A model generated the notes under the pieces. The model worked only from the letters and a program-made list of their open reading frames with translations, had not been told where the DNA came from and searched no databases. Position numbers and translations under genes: made by a program. Shown piece after piece: positions 15,191-22,680 of a DNA stretch of 46,174 nt (its first letter is position 1; each line of letters opens with the position of its first letter). Origin of the DNA: an uncultured Acidimicrobiaceae bacterium (GTDB lineage Bacteria; Actinomycetota; Acidimicrobiia; Spongiisociales; UBA5794); the NCBI GenBank assembly GCA_947258985.1, contig CAMYKI010000015.1:1-46174 (forward strand), given 5' to 3'.

Positions 15191-15907
15191 ATGACCATCG
15201 TCGTCGACCGCCGCCCTCCAATCCTCGAAGACCAACACAAGAGCGCAACCCCACCATCTTGGTGGCGAAGGACGCTGTGGAACCGGTTCACGCCGCTCCA
15301 GCTCATCGTCCTTGGGCTTGCCTCCATCGCCCCGCTCGTCGTAGCCGGAGCGATCGGAGCCGCGCTCCTCGGCGTGATCTCGGTCGAAGCCATGATGGGA
15401 CTGTCCCTCGCTGCGGGCGAGAACCCGGGCATGATCACATTCGGAGCATTGTTTCTGGCGTCGCCAGTCCAGTGGCTCACCGGCCGATCTCAGGTCCGCG
15501 TCCGCAAGTATCTCGGCATCGTCTTCTTCCTCCTTGCACTCAGCAACGGGGCGATGTTTGTACTCGAGACCGGTGTAGGCGCCATTCTCAGCGAACCATT
15601 CCTCATTGCCGGGACCGTCGCACTCCTCCTGGCCGTTCCCCTGTTCCTGACCAGCAGCCGCTGGGCCCAGCGCGGGCTAGGCATGAGGCGCTGGCGGCTC
15701 CTGCACAAACTCACCTACATCATTGCCGCCGGGCTTCTCGGGCACGTCATCCTGATGGGCGAAATCGAGCCAGGAGCGGTGATGATCGCCCTCGGGTTCA
15801 TCGCCCGTCTTCCCGCCTCGAGACGGTGGCTTGCCCGCCGGGCCATCGAGCGCAAGGAGCATCACACTCTCGGCCCGGTGATGCAGGATACGATTCCCGC
15901 TGAATAG
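15191..15907 (+). CDS. MsrQ/ferric-reductase-like membrane protein
   Basis: This 238-aa protein has about six transmembrane helices laid out like the heme-binding MsrQ/FRD-like family: SPVQWLTGRSQVRVRKYLG, a following helix, and WRLLHKLTYIIAAGLLGHVIL with two histidines. The histidine normally present in the helix after the RKYLG-like motif is replaced (LALSNGAMFV), so heme ligation may be altered. No MsrP partner is adjacent. It lies just after a two-component pair and may be its target. An AAAGG ribosome site lies 7 nt before the ATG. Family placement is moderately sure, function uncertain. Confidence 0.6.
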   Translation: MTIVVDRRPPILEDQHKSATPPSWWRRTLWNRFTPLQLIVLGLASIAPLVVAGAIGAALLGVISVEAMMGLSLAAGENPGMITFGALFLASPVQWLTGRSQVRVRKYLGIVFFLLALSNGAMFVLETGVGAILSEPFLIAGTVALLLAVPLFLTSSRWAQRGLGMRRWRLLHKLTYIIAAGLLGHVILMGEIEPGAVMIALGFIARLPASRRWLARRAIERKEHHTLGPVMQDTIPAE

Positions 15908-15916
15908 TCCCGGTAC

Positions 15917-15953
15917 TCGAGCGGACCGCACCGAATCGAGGCGGTCCGCTCGA
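15917..15953 (+). terminator. Hairpin downstream of the MsrQ-like gene
   Basis: A perfect 13-bp stem (TCGAGCGGACCGC and its complement) with an 11-nt loop begins 9 nt after the MsrQ-like stop codon. No T-run follows, so this is a stem-only, actinobacterial-type terminator candidate for the two-component/MsrQ-like operon. Confidence 0.6.
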
Positions 15954-16109
15954 CCGGGCAGGCTGGGCCTGCCCATCATGGCCCGTTGCCCTGGCCCGGT
16001 ACGTCGTGAAACTGGTTCGCGTTCTGCCTGGCAGGCCTAGTTCGCTCGAGTCGGTCTCAGGGGTAGTCGGAGGTCGAGGACCACACGAGGTAGGCACTGA
16101 CGATTACTC

Positions 16110-16451
16110 AACTTGAGCGATAACAACTGTCTGGTTTGTCAAGGGTTGGGTTTGGTCGCGTCGGGTTGAACGCCTGGCGAGGGCGCCTTTTCGAGGGTTG
16201 TTCGTGCAGCGGTTGGTGGCGGTGTGGTGGTGGGAGAGGTGCCTTCGACGCTGGTTGATTTATCACGTGCTCAACCGGGTGGGTTGGCGACTGACAACTA
16301 TGTCCGCGTTCGATATGGGCAGCCGGACCCGGCGTCTTGTTATCGGCGAGATCGTCACCAGGTGATGGTGGGTCTCATAACGCACCCGACGTCGGTCCGG
16401 GTCCGGTCTCCCATCTTGTTGGCGCCACCGGTGGCGCACGGTCTTGTGTTC
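16110..16451 (-). ncRNA. Candidate IS110-type bridge-RNA region
   Basis: This 340-bp stretch is non-coding and G/T-rich on the plus strand. It contains several potential hairpins: a perfect palindrome GCGCCACCGGTGGCGC at 16422-16437, TCACC/GGTGA at 16355-16365, and GGTTGA/TCAACC at 16253-16276 around a 12-nt loop. Bridge RNAs of IS110-family elements come from such non-coding ends and use internal loops to recognise target and donor DNA. The RNA ends are not determinable by eye, and this assignment rests on position and structure only. Confidence 0.35.
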
Positions 16452-17822
16452 TCAGCGGGCAGCGGTCATTGTTAGTGGTGGTGGGCGGGTTACGTCGTTT
16501 CGGTCGCTTCTGGTGGCTGTGACGGGCCCGCCCACCGTTGACTCGTTCCAGCGGTCGGGGTCAAAGAGGGTTTGGGTAGTGACCATCGAAAACGCCAGCC
16601 GGTGCGCCCGGTGCGCCACCGCCACCGCAGCGATGGTCTTCTTCTTGCCTTGGGCGATCTTGGATCGTTTGTAGGCTTTGAACTCGGGATGATGATCGGA
16701 TAGGCCTTTGCCGATCTCCAAGATGGCTTCCCTCAGGGTGGTGGAGCCTTCCCTACTGATCCTCATCCCGGCCCGTTTCTTGCCGGCGGATTCATACTGG
16801 ATGGGGACCAGTCCCGAGTAGCGCCATGCCGCAGCTGCGGACGCAAACCGCCACGGATCACCAAGCGCAGCCCCATACGCTGACGCTCTTGTAACACCGA
16901 CTCCAGGCAGTGAGGTCAACACCGAGGCAGGGGTGTCACCAAGCACTTTGGCGAGTTCGGTTTCGGCCCGTTCGATCTCTCCACAGACCTTGTCGTATAT
17001 GGCCATATCGGCCTGCAATGCTTGCATCCGGGCTCGGCGTTCCCCTTTGGGGACAAGCAATGCTTGCTGTGCAGTGGCGACGATGAGGGCGGCTTTGGAG
17101 CGGGCCATCCGCACCCCCCGATTCCCAACAAAGGTGCGTAACCCTTCGGGTCCCATCCTTTGAATACGAACCGGATCCGGGCAATGCCGCAAAATGGTGT
17201 GACCGCTCTTGGCGCGGATCACATCCTTAAAGCAGTCTCCGAGCCCGGGGAACACCAAATCCAACTGGCTCAGGATCTGGACACTCATCGTGACCCGGGC
17301 TTTGACCTTGCGGCGACGATGTATCGACCACACCGCCTGGATCGCAATCGGATCGTCTTCCCACCGTGAGCTGCGTCCGGTTCCTCGAGCCATCAACTCG
17401 ACCATCGCGGCCAGGTCCCGCAGATCCGACTTCAAGCGGCGTTGCCCCATCTCCGCCCGTGCCTTGTGGACTGCTCCTGGATGCAACTCAACAACCTCAA
17501 CCGGCTCGGCCTGCAACACCGTGGTCAAAGTGCGGTGATAGTGACCGGCAGCCTCGATCCCGAACCGGACCACCGTCGCATCCGATGCATCTTCGGCGCC
17601 GGCCACTTGGTCCAACAGCTGGTCAACGCCCGGTCGATCCAGCTGGAACTCGAACGGGTCAACAATCACCTCGCCGAGCTGGTTAGCCACCAATGACATC
17701 GCAGAGCGTTTCCCCACATCAACCGGAACCAGTAACACCCGATCGCCCGGGATCCCTCGCAAGCGAGACACGAATTCGGCCTGATCAGCGCCACGAACAA
17801 ACACCACGACCATCACCTCCAC
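16452..17822 (-). CDS. IS110-family transposase (DEDD recombinase)
   Basis: This 456-aa transposase has an N-terminal RuvC-like DEDD domain with Asp35 (VPVDVGK), Glu90 (FGIEAAGHY), and Asp133/Asp136 (KSDLRDLAAM). A coiled-coil middle is followed by a C-terminal Transposase_20 domain (LTSLPGVGVTRASAYGAALGDPWRF, then YSGLVPIQYESAGKKR with the probable catalytic Ser345). The frame is intact and ends after the usual LFDPDRWN-type tail, so the element may still be active. Upstream initiation is uncertain: the first residues (MEVMVVVFVRGADQ) may include non-translated sequence. It lies between the MsrQ-like gene and a membrane-protein gene without visibly breaking either. Confidence 0.9.
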   Translation of the reverse strand: MEVMVVVFVRGADQAEFVSRLRGIPGDRVLLVPVDVGKRSAMSLVANQLGEVIVDPFEFQLDRPGVDQLLDQVAGAEDASDATVVRFGIEAAGHYHRTLTTVLQAEPVEVVELHPGAVHKARAEMGQRRLKSDLRDLAAMVELMARGTGRSSRWEDDPIAIQAVWSIHRRRKVKARVTMSVQILSQLDLVFPGLGDCFKDVIRAKSGHTILRHCPDPVRIQRMGPEGLRTFVGNRGVRMARSKAALIVATAQQALLVPKGERRARMQALQADMAIYDKVCGEIERAETELAKVLGDTPASVLTSLPGVGVTRASAYGAALGDPWRFASAAAAWRYSGLVPIQYESAGKKRAGMRISREGSTTLREAILEIGKGLSDHHPEFKAYKRSKIAQGKKKTIAAVAVAHRAHRLAFSMVTTQTLFDPDRWNESTVGGPVTATRSDRNDVTRPPPLTMTAAR

Positions 17823-17946
17823 GATTAGCGGTCACCCCCAGACCACCACACCCACGAGGTATATCAACGCACACCTGTCGCAACCACGCCGATCGGCACA
17901 TCAGAGTGCGGCTACGTCCCTAACCGTTCAGCGCCTCTGACCCTCC

Positions 17947-18435
17947 CTACCGAGGCCGGGCCGCGACCCAGCATGCCGTCGCCGGTGTCAAGCCGCCGAC
18001 GATCAATGCCCCCACCCAAGGAGCAATGTCTCCAACCGCATCCCACCGGTTGCCGAGAACCACCATCAGCACGATCGTGGTCGGAACGACCACGACCTCC
18101 GAGGCCACAACGACAACAAGCGTTCTACCGGCATCCGCGGGACCGCGAACCGCCAACAACAATGCCACCGCGATCAGCACCCCGACGACGAACCCTCCAA
18201 CGGCACCGGCACCAATGGCGAGAAGGGGTCCAATCAGCGAGATGGTGTTGCCGACGAAGTTCCACGGGTCCTCGGGATCGATCGGCCCGACAAGCTGCTT
18301 AGCAAGCCAGATACCCGCGGCACCTCCGGCGACTCCACCGACCAACCCTGCGGCACCCACCTGTAACGCCGAGCGCATCCGGACATAGTCCGTTTGCTCT
18401 CGGGCCAATCGCGGCGATTCGGTCGGTGTCGGCAA
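17947..18435 (-). CDS. Small integral membrane protein, unknown function
   Basis: This 162-aa protein has about four hydrophobic segments (LQVGAAGLVGGVAGGAAGIWLA, NTISLIGPLLAIGAGAVGGFVVGVLIAVALLLAV, TLVVVVASEVVVVPTTIVLMVVL, APWVGALIVGGLTPATACWVA). The start chosen is a TTG preceded by GAGGAGG; a TTG 13 codons upstream lacks such a site. No family is recognised. It lies beside the IS110 element, whose 5' flank begins about 120 bp from its stop. Confidence 0.55.
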   Translation of the reverse strand: MPTPTESPRLAREQTDYVRMRSALQVGAAGLVGGVAGGAAGIWLAKQLVGPIDPEDPWNFVGNTISLIGPLLAIGAGAVGGFVVGVLIAVALLLAVRGPADAGRTLVVVVASEVVVVPTTIVLMVVLGNRWDAVGDIAPWVGALIVGGLTPATACWVAARPR

Positions 18436-18700
18436 ATGTCCCTCCTCGGGAGGTGATCGGCGCGGATCCGCCAAGATTGAAGGTGAACCCGTTTTGACGG
18501 CAACGGGCAGGATGTCAGGACCCTCAGGGATCCACTCAGCGGGCTGGCTGCCTCACCGGGATGTGGAGTCCCCTATCCAGCGACCCTTCGGGTCGAACTC
18601 CGCTTGCAGCCCCGCTGCGACTAATACTCCGCATACTCAGCGACCGCGAACAAACCAGTTTGGTGCTCCTTGACGTAGGCGCCGGCATCGTTCCTCCAAC
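18436..18700. other. Non-coding gap between PspA terminator and membrane-protein gene
   Basis: No coding frame with family features is seen. A small CGACCC-TTC-GGGTCG hairpin (around 18579-18593) is followed by a C/T-rich stretch. The segment near it superficially resembles a tRNA T-arm, but the TTC of the loop is absent and no cloverleaf can be drawn. Confidence 0.4.
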
Positions 18701-18732
18701 GTGAAGAGCCCCCTTTGGCGGGGGCTCTTCAC
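18701..18732 (-). terminator. Terminator hairpin after pspA
   Basis: A perfect 13-bp stem (GTGAAGAGCCCCC and its complement) has a 6-nt loop and begins 19 nt after the PspA stop codon on the minus strand. No T-run follows on that strand. Position and stability make it the likely end of the TPM-PspA transcript. Confidence 0.7.
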
Positions 18733-18751
18733 TTCGTAGATAGCTCAGCCG

Positions 18752-19471
18752 CTAGTTGAGCCCCAGCTCCGCCTTGAGTTCTTCCAGCTTGGCGTCGGCC
18801 TGAACCATGTTGATGGCTTCCTTGAGCTCCATTTCGGAACCCTCGGGCGTTGCCTCGCGCAACTCCGCCTTTGCCATCGCCTCCGCCTTGCGCTTTTCGA
18901 TCTTCTCTTCGACCTTCTCTAGCGATACCGCTTCGTAGTCCGACATGTTGGACATCGTGTCGACGGCCTCGTTGACCTGCTCCTGCATCTTGGCGGCCTC
19001 GAGCGAGCCGAGAAGCTCCATGCGCTTGGCGGCCAGCTCGGACACCCGCATGGCGTTCTGCTGAACGGCTTGCTTGGCCTTGTCCGCCTGAGCCGATGCA
19101 CTCTCGAACTGGGTCTTCAGAGTGGAGAGGTTGTTCTCCGACGCCTGCAGCTTCATCGCGATTGATTGCGCCGCCTTGGTCCACTTCTCCTGCCCGGCAG
19201 CATCTCCGGAGGCTTTAGCCTCCTCGGCCTTGAGGATGGCCTGCTTTGCCATCTCGCGAGCCTCGCCAACGTCGTCGGCGGCGCCCTCCATCTTGGACTC
19301 GAGCTGTGTGCGATGGGCAACCACCTTGGCCGCCTGGTTGCGCAACTGCTGATCCCTCTTCTTGGCCTCGTTGATGGCCTGCTCGATTTCCACCTCAGGC
19401 TTCATCATCTTCTCGGCGCCACCCTTGAACAGCGTCGTTATGTAGCCCCAAAGGCGCTTCAAAAAACTCAT
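18752..19471 (-). CDS. pspA: Phage shock protein A / IM30 family (PspA)
   Basis: This 239-aa membrane-stress protein of the ESCRT-III-like PspA/Vipp1 family is predicted to polymerise on damaged inner membrane. It has the typical amphipathic N-terminal helix (MSFLKRLWGYITTLFKG), then a nearly continuous coiled coil of about 170 residues and an acidic C-terminus (EGSEMELKEAINMVQADAKLEELKAELGL). Length fits the family. GGAAGGA lies 6 nt before the ATG. It lies 65 bp after a TPM-domain gene on the same strand, which suggests a two-gene envelope-stress operon closed by the hairpin at 18701-18732. Confidence 0.88.
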   Translation of the reverse strand: MSFLKRLWGYITTLFKGGAEKMMKPEVEIEQAINEAKKRDQQLRNQAAKVVAHRTQLESKMEGAADDVGEAREMAKQAILKAEEAKASGDAAGQEKWTKAAQSIAMKLQASENNLSTLKTQFESASAQADKAKQAVQQNAMRVSELAAKRMELLGSLEAAKMQEQVNEAVDTMSNMSDYEAVSLEKVEEKIEKRKAEAMAKAELREATPEGSEMELKEAINMVQADAKLEELKAELGLN

Positions 19472-19536
19472 CCGATTCCTTCCCTAGTTCGTCCAGATTG
19501 TAGATGTCTCCCAGCCGGCGATACCCACCGGGACTG

Positions 19537-20799
19537 CTATTTGCGGCGCTTCGTGCCGCCGCGGATCCTGCCGCGGCGCCGTGTCGACGTCGAGCCTGAG
19601 GATCGCCGGGTGCTGCGGCGCCGGGGAACCTTGGATCCTGGCCCGGGGATGATCCCTCCGCCACTCTTGGCCGTCGGTTTTGAGTCCCGACGCGGCTGCG
19701 GCGACCGGCCAAACATGGAACCGCCACCGCGACCACGGCCGCGGCGGCTGCCGACCAGCACCTGACCGGCGACCCCGATCAGCATCTCCAGCATGCCCGG
19801 ACCCAGATAGGAACTACGACGCGACGGGCGCCGCTGGTAGTCGGGCCTTGGCGACGGCACTGTCACTCGATCCGACGGGCTTTGCGGAGCCTCGAGCTTC
19901 TTCTCCTCCGGCCGGGGTGGTTTTGGCTTCCCGTCGAGAACGGCCTCGGCACAGTCAAGTTGCCAGATGGCGACGTCGAGGTCGTTGGAGAGTTCCAGTA
20001 GGTGTTGTGGTGTCTCCGAGGTCTGCAAGCTCTCGGTCACATTGCGATACGTCTCGCCTGCGTCGTTGTAGAACTTGTCTACTTCATCGTTGTTGGCGAC
20101 GCGGACTTCGTCCTCCATGTCGAGGAGGTCATTGGCTACTGCATCGATCTGCTTCTGCACGGCCATGCGTGCCTTGACCATCTGCTCTGCAGCAGCGTTG
20201 ACCGTCTTCTTGCTACCTCGCCGCGCCAGCCAAAAGACCAGCAAGCCGAGGCCGGCAACGATCACGATGAACCAAATGAACCCACTGCCCCCGCCTCCAC
20301 CCGAATCGGTTGCCGCTGCGGACGGGGCCGCCGTCGTGGCGGGTACCGGGGCTCCGAAGAGGCCCACGACGAAGTTGGCCGCGAACTCAGCATCGCTACC
20401 GCCCGCCTCGATGGCGAAGTCGGCGGCGGCGAACAGCTCGTTCTCGGTGAATCCTTCGCCCTCGCTAACCCACCCGACGTCATCTGACGAGAGCACGAGG
20501 ATGGTCCCCGCCTCCAGACCCAGATCGTCGTATACCGCTTCGGCAAATGCGGTGTTGCCCCCCGGAGGCGTGTCATCGAGCACAACCAGGTAGAAGCGAG
20601 ACCCGTTGTTGCGGGCGGCGGCAACGATCTCCGTCGCATCCGCCTCACTTATCGAGACCCCGCTCTCGAGATAGAAACCCGTCTCCGCGGCGGCGTCGGC
20701 CACAGATCCGACGCTAGCGGCACTTGCGCTCCCTGCACTCAGTATGACGGCGAGCATGACGAGACCCACGAGCGGAATGAGGCGGCGTATCCAGTTCAT
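19537..20799 (-). CDS. TPM-domain membrane protein
   Basis: This 420-aa protein has a signal peptide (MNWIRRLIPLVGLVMLAVILSAGSASA), an extracytoplasmic TPM (TLP18.3/Psb32/MOLO-1) domain over about residues 30-155 (FYLVVLDDTPPGGNTAFAEAVYDDLGLEAGTILVLSSDD), a Gly/Ser linker, one transmembrane helix (GFIWFIVIVAGLGLLVFWLA), a helical cytoplasmic region of about 120 residues, and a strongly basic R/S/G tail ending RRRGRIRGGTKRRK. TPM domains are linked to membrane-protein repair and redox or phosphatase roles. The start at 20799 is supported by TACGAT 6 nt upstream (leaderless); a 15-codon longer version would overlap the proline dehydrogenase gene. It is followed by pspA, so it is probably part of an envelope-stress unit. 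Confidence 0.78.
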   Translation of the reverse strand: MNWIRRLIPLVGLVMLAVILSAGSASAASVGSVADAAAETGFYLESGVSISEADATEIVAAARNNGSRFYLVVLDDTPPGGNTAFAEAVYDDLGLEAGTILVLSSDDVGWVSEGEGFTENELFAAADFAIEAGGSDAEFAANFVVGLFGAPVPATTAAPSAAATDSGGGGGSGFIWFIVIVAGLGLLVFWLARRGSKKTVNAAAEQMVKARMAVQKQIDAVANDLLDMEDEVRVANNDEVDKFYNDAGETYRNVTESLQTSETPQHLLELSNDLDVAIWQLDCAEAVLDGKPKPPRPEEKKLEAPQSPSDRVTVPSPRPDYQRRPSRRSSYLGPGMLEMLIGVAGQVLVGSRRGRGRGGGSMFGRSPQPRRDSKPTAKSGGGIIPGPGSKVPRRRSTRRSSGSTSTRRRGRIRGGTKRRK

Positions 20800-20805
20800 G
20801 GCACC

Positions 20806-20811
20806 ATCGTA
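20806..20811 (-). promoter_or_regulatory. -10 box (TACGAT) for the leaderless TPM gene
   Basis: TACGAT on the minus strand ends 6 nt before the ATG at 20799. No Shine-Dalgarno sequence is present. Confidence 0.5.
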
Positions 20812-20840
20812 ATGCCGCGGTGCAGTGGCGACACGGGCGT

Positions 20841-21752
20841 TCACCCGCGGAATGCAGCCCGCAGGAAGAACGTCACGTTGGCGGGCCGTTCAGCCATCCG
20901 CCGGGTCAGATACGGATACCAGGCCACACCGTATGGAACATAGACACGAAGTGGCTCTGCAGCTGCGAGCATCTGATCCTGCAACGCGGTCCGCACCCCG
21001 TAGAGCATCTGGTACTCGTATGGACCGGAACGCCCGGCGGCGAGACGTCTGGCAACCTCCAACCTGTCGGCGTCGTGCGAGGCGATGGCCGGCTTGACGT
21101 CGGGGTCGCTCATGAGAAGATGCGTGAGCCTGTCGAAAGAAGAATCCACCTCGGCCCGGGACTGGTAAGCGACATCCTCCGGCTCGGCATATGCCCCCTT
21201 GCAGAGCCGCACGTGACCACCGAGCGGAATGATCGTGTCGAGATCTTGCCGGGTTCTATGAAGATACGACTGCACCGCCAGCCCCAGATTCCCGTGCGCC
21301 CTTTGTGCCCCCGAATAGATATCGATGGTGAGCCCGGTGACGGCGCTCTCCTCCATGTCGACCGACACCGTCGTGCCGACATCGAGCGCACGCCTGGCAA
21401 GCGCATCGAGTGATTTTGCGGCGAGTGCGTCATCGAAGCCCATTCCCAGTTGGGAGAGCTTCACCGAGATGTTGCCGTCGATATCGTGTCGACCGATCGC
21501 ATCGAGGCAGGCCAGGTAGTCGTCTCGCGCCGCGATGGCCTGGGTGCGGTCGGCGACGTGCTCGCCGAGATGGTCGAGGGAGACGCTTGCGCCCTTTGCA
21601 TTCAGATCAACGGCGGCGGTGATCGCCTCATCGAGGGTCTCGCCGGCCACGAAGCGCCGGGACAGGGCGCGTCCCGGTCTGGTGTCGGTGATCAGATTGC
21701 GGACCAACTTCTGGTGGGTAACTCCGAGCACGGCACGTCCGAAGAAGTTCAC
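20841..21752 (-). CDS. Proline dehydrogenase (monofunctional PRODH)
   Basis: This 303-aa FAD enzyme oxidises L-proline to pyrroline-5-carboxylate and passes electrons to the quinone pool. The sequence has the PRODH barrel features: SLDHLGEHV near the start, ISVKLSQLGMGF, VSVDMEESAVTGLTIDIY, RLCKGAYAEPEDVAY and the C-terminal YGVAWYPYLTRRMAERPAN with the substrate-binding RRxxER-type motif. Length matches monofunctional actinobacterial PRODH. The GTG start overlaps the proC stop (GTGA), so the two are co-translated. No P5C dehydrogenase gene is adjacent. Confidence 0.92.
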   Translation of the reverse strand: MNFFGRAVLGVTHQKLVRNLITDTRPGRALSRRFVAGETLDEAITAAVDLNAKGASVSLDHLGEHVADRTQAIAARDDYLACLDAIGRHDIDGNISVKLSQLGMGFDDALAAKSLDALARRALDVGTTVSVDMEESAVTGLTIDIYSGAQRAHGNLGLAVQSYLHRTRQDLDTIIPLGGHVRLCKGAYAEPEDVAYQSRAEVDSSFDRLTHLLMSDPDVKPAIASHDADRLEVARRLAAGRSGPYEYQMLYGVRTALQDQMLAAAEPLRVYVPYGVAWYPYLTRRMAERPANVTFFLRAAFRG

Positions 21753-22585
21753 CGCGTCCCTTCTGCCGCCCGCTCGATGGCGGCAGTACCGAGTTCATGG
21801 GAACGCTGTGCAGCCGCCCGCACCGCCGTCTCCAACAGGGCCCGAAAACCACCCTCTTCGAGGGCATGCATGGCTGCAGCCGTTGTACCACCAGGAGAGG
21901 TGACTTCAGCCCTCAGCCGGAAGGCGCTTTTGTCCGACACCGAAAGCAGCGCACCGGCACCTCGCAGGGTCTGGACCACGAGCTTCTCCGCCGCATGGTG
22001 CGGCAGTCCTTCGCGAATGGCCGCCTCGGTGAGGGACTCAGCCAGCAGGAACACATAGGCCGGGCCGGTACCGGAGACAGCAGTAACGGCATCGAGAAGA
22101 TCCTCCGACAGCCGGATGGTCTCTCCAACCGCCGACAGAACCATGTCGGCGAGAGCCAGAGCGTCGCTGTCGGTATTGGTCCCGCCGCAATACGCCGTCA
22201 TGCCTTCGTCGACTGCGGCCGGAGTGTTGGGCATTGCTCGCACCACAGCGATCCCTTCGAGGACCTTCTCGAAGACCGCGATCGGCACACCCGCCGCAAG
22301 ACTGACAACGACCTGCCCCGGTTTGATCACATCATGAATCTGGCTGAGCAGATGATCAACGTCCTTGGGCTTGACAGCGACCACGATGACCTCCCGCCCA
22401 TCGGCCGCCGCTACCGGATCGAGGCTGGCCTCGATCGCCGTCAGCCGCTCGACCTCGCGGGCCCTTTCTTCTCGCCTTGCGACCAGGATGAGGTTGCCGG
22501 TTTCCCAGCCGGCGCGTACCAGACCTTCGGCGAGGATCTCGCCCATCGATCCGGCACCAAGAATCGCAACTGTGGGTTGACTCAT
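21749..22585 (-). CDS. proC: Pyrroline-5-carboxylate reductase
   Basis: This 278-aa cytoplasmic enzyme reduces P5C to L-proline with NAD(P)H. It has the N-terminal Rossmann motif (VAILGAGSMGEILAEGLV), AVKPKDVDHLL, the RAMPNTP signature and the C-terminal helical dimer domain (LSGTGPAYVFLLAESLTEAAIREGL, TSPGGTTAAAMHALEEGGF). The start is the ATG preceded by TATGAT at 6 nt, making it leaderless; a 45-codon longer frame is not credible. It is co-translated with proline dehydrogenase, an odd pairing of biosynthetic and degradative enzymes around the same P5C/proline step. Confidence 0.95.
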   Translation of the reverse strand: MSQPTVAILGAGSMGEILAEGLVRAGWETGNLILVARREERAREVERLTAIEASLDPVAAADGREVIVVAVKPKDVDHLLSQIHDVIKPGQVVVSLAAGVPIAVFEKVLEGIAVVRAMPNTPAAVDEGMTAYCGGTNTDSDALALADMVLSAVGETIRLSEDLLDAVTAVSGTGPAYVFLLAESLTEAAIREGLPHHAAEKLVVQTLRGAGALLSVSDKSAFRLRAEVTSPGGTTAAAMHALEEGGFRALLETAVRAAAQRSHELGTAAIERAAEGTR

Positions 22586-22591
22586 ACCGGG

Positions 22592-22597
22592 ATCATA
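22592..22597 (-). promoter_or_regulatory. -10 box (TATGAT) for leaderless proC
   Basis: TATGAT on the minus strand lies 6 nt before the proC ATG. It shares a 95-bp divergent region with the -10 box of the histidine kinase gene. Confidence 0.6.
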
Positions 22598-22668
22598 CGC
22601 GGGTCGGCCAATCTCATCGACTCGGCATCCGCCCGCCCCGGTCACCCGTCCACCTCCACCGGCCCGGT

Positions 22669-22674
22669 TACCCT
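22669..22674 (+). promoter_or_regulatory. -10 box (TACCCT) for the leaderless kinase gene
   Basis: TACCCT ends 6 nt before the ATG at 22681. No ribosome-binding site is present. Confidence 0.5.
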
Positions 22675-22680
22675 TCGCGT

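Larger units (their letters stand above)
16092..17853 (-). mobile_element. IS110-family insertion sequence (approximate limits)
   Basis: The element comprises one IS110/IS1111-type transposase gene (minus strand) with about 350 bp of non-coding DNA on its 3' side and up to about 120 bp on its 5' side. The limits given are the inner edges of a 9-bp direct repeat, CACGAGGTA, at 16084-16092 and 17853-17861. IS110 elements do not make classical target duplications, so this repeat may be target/donor homology or chance. No terminal inverted repeats are seen. The long 3'-side non-coding end fits the IS1111 subgroup, where a bridge RNA is encoded after the transposase (established for the family; inferred here). 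Confidence 0.55.

Noticed and set aside
18570-18610. tRNA-like T-arm (GGGTCGAACTCC)
   Set aside because: The TTC of the T-loop is missing and no acceptor or anticodon stem can be formed around it.
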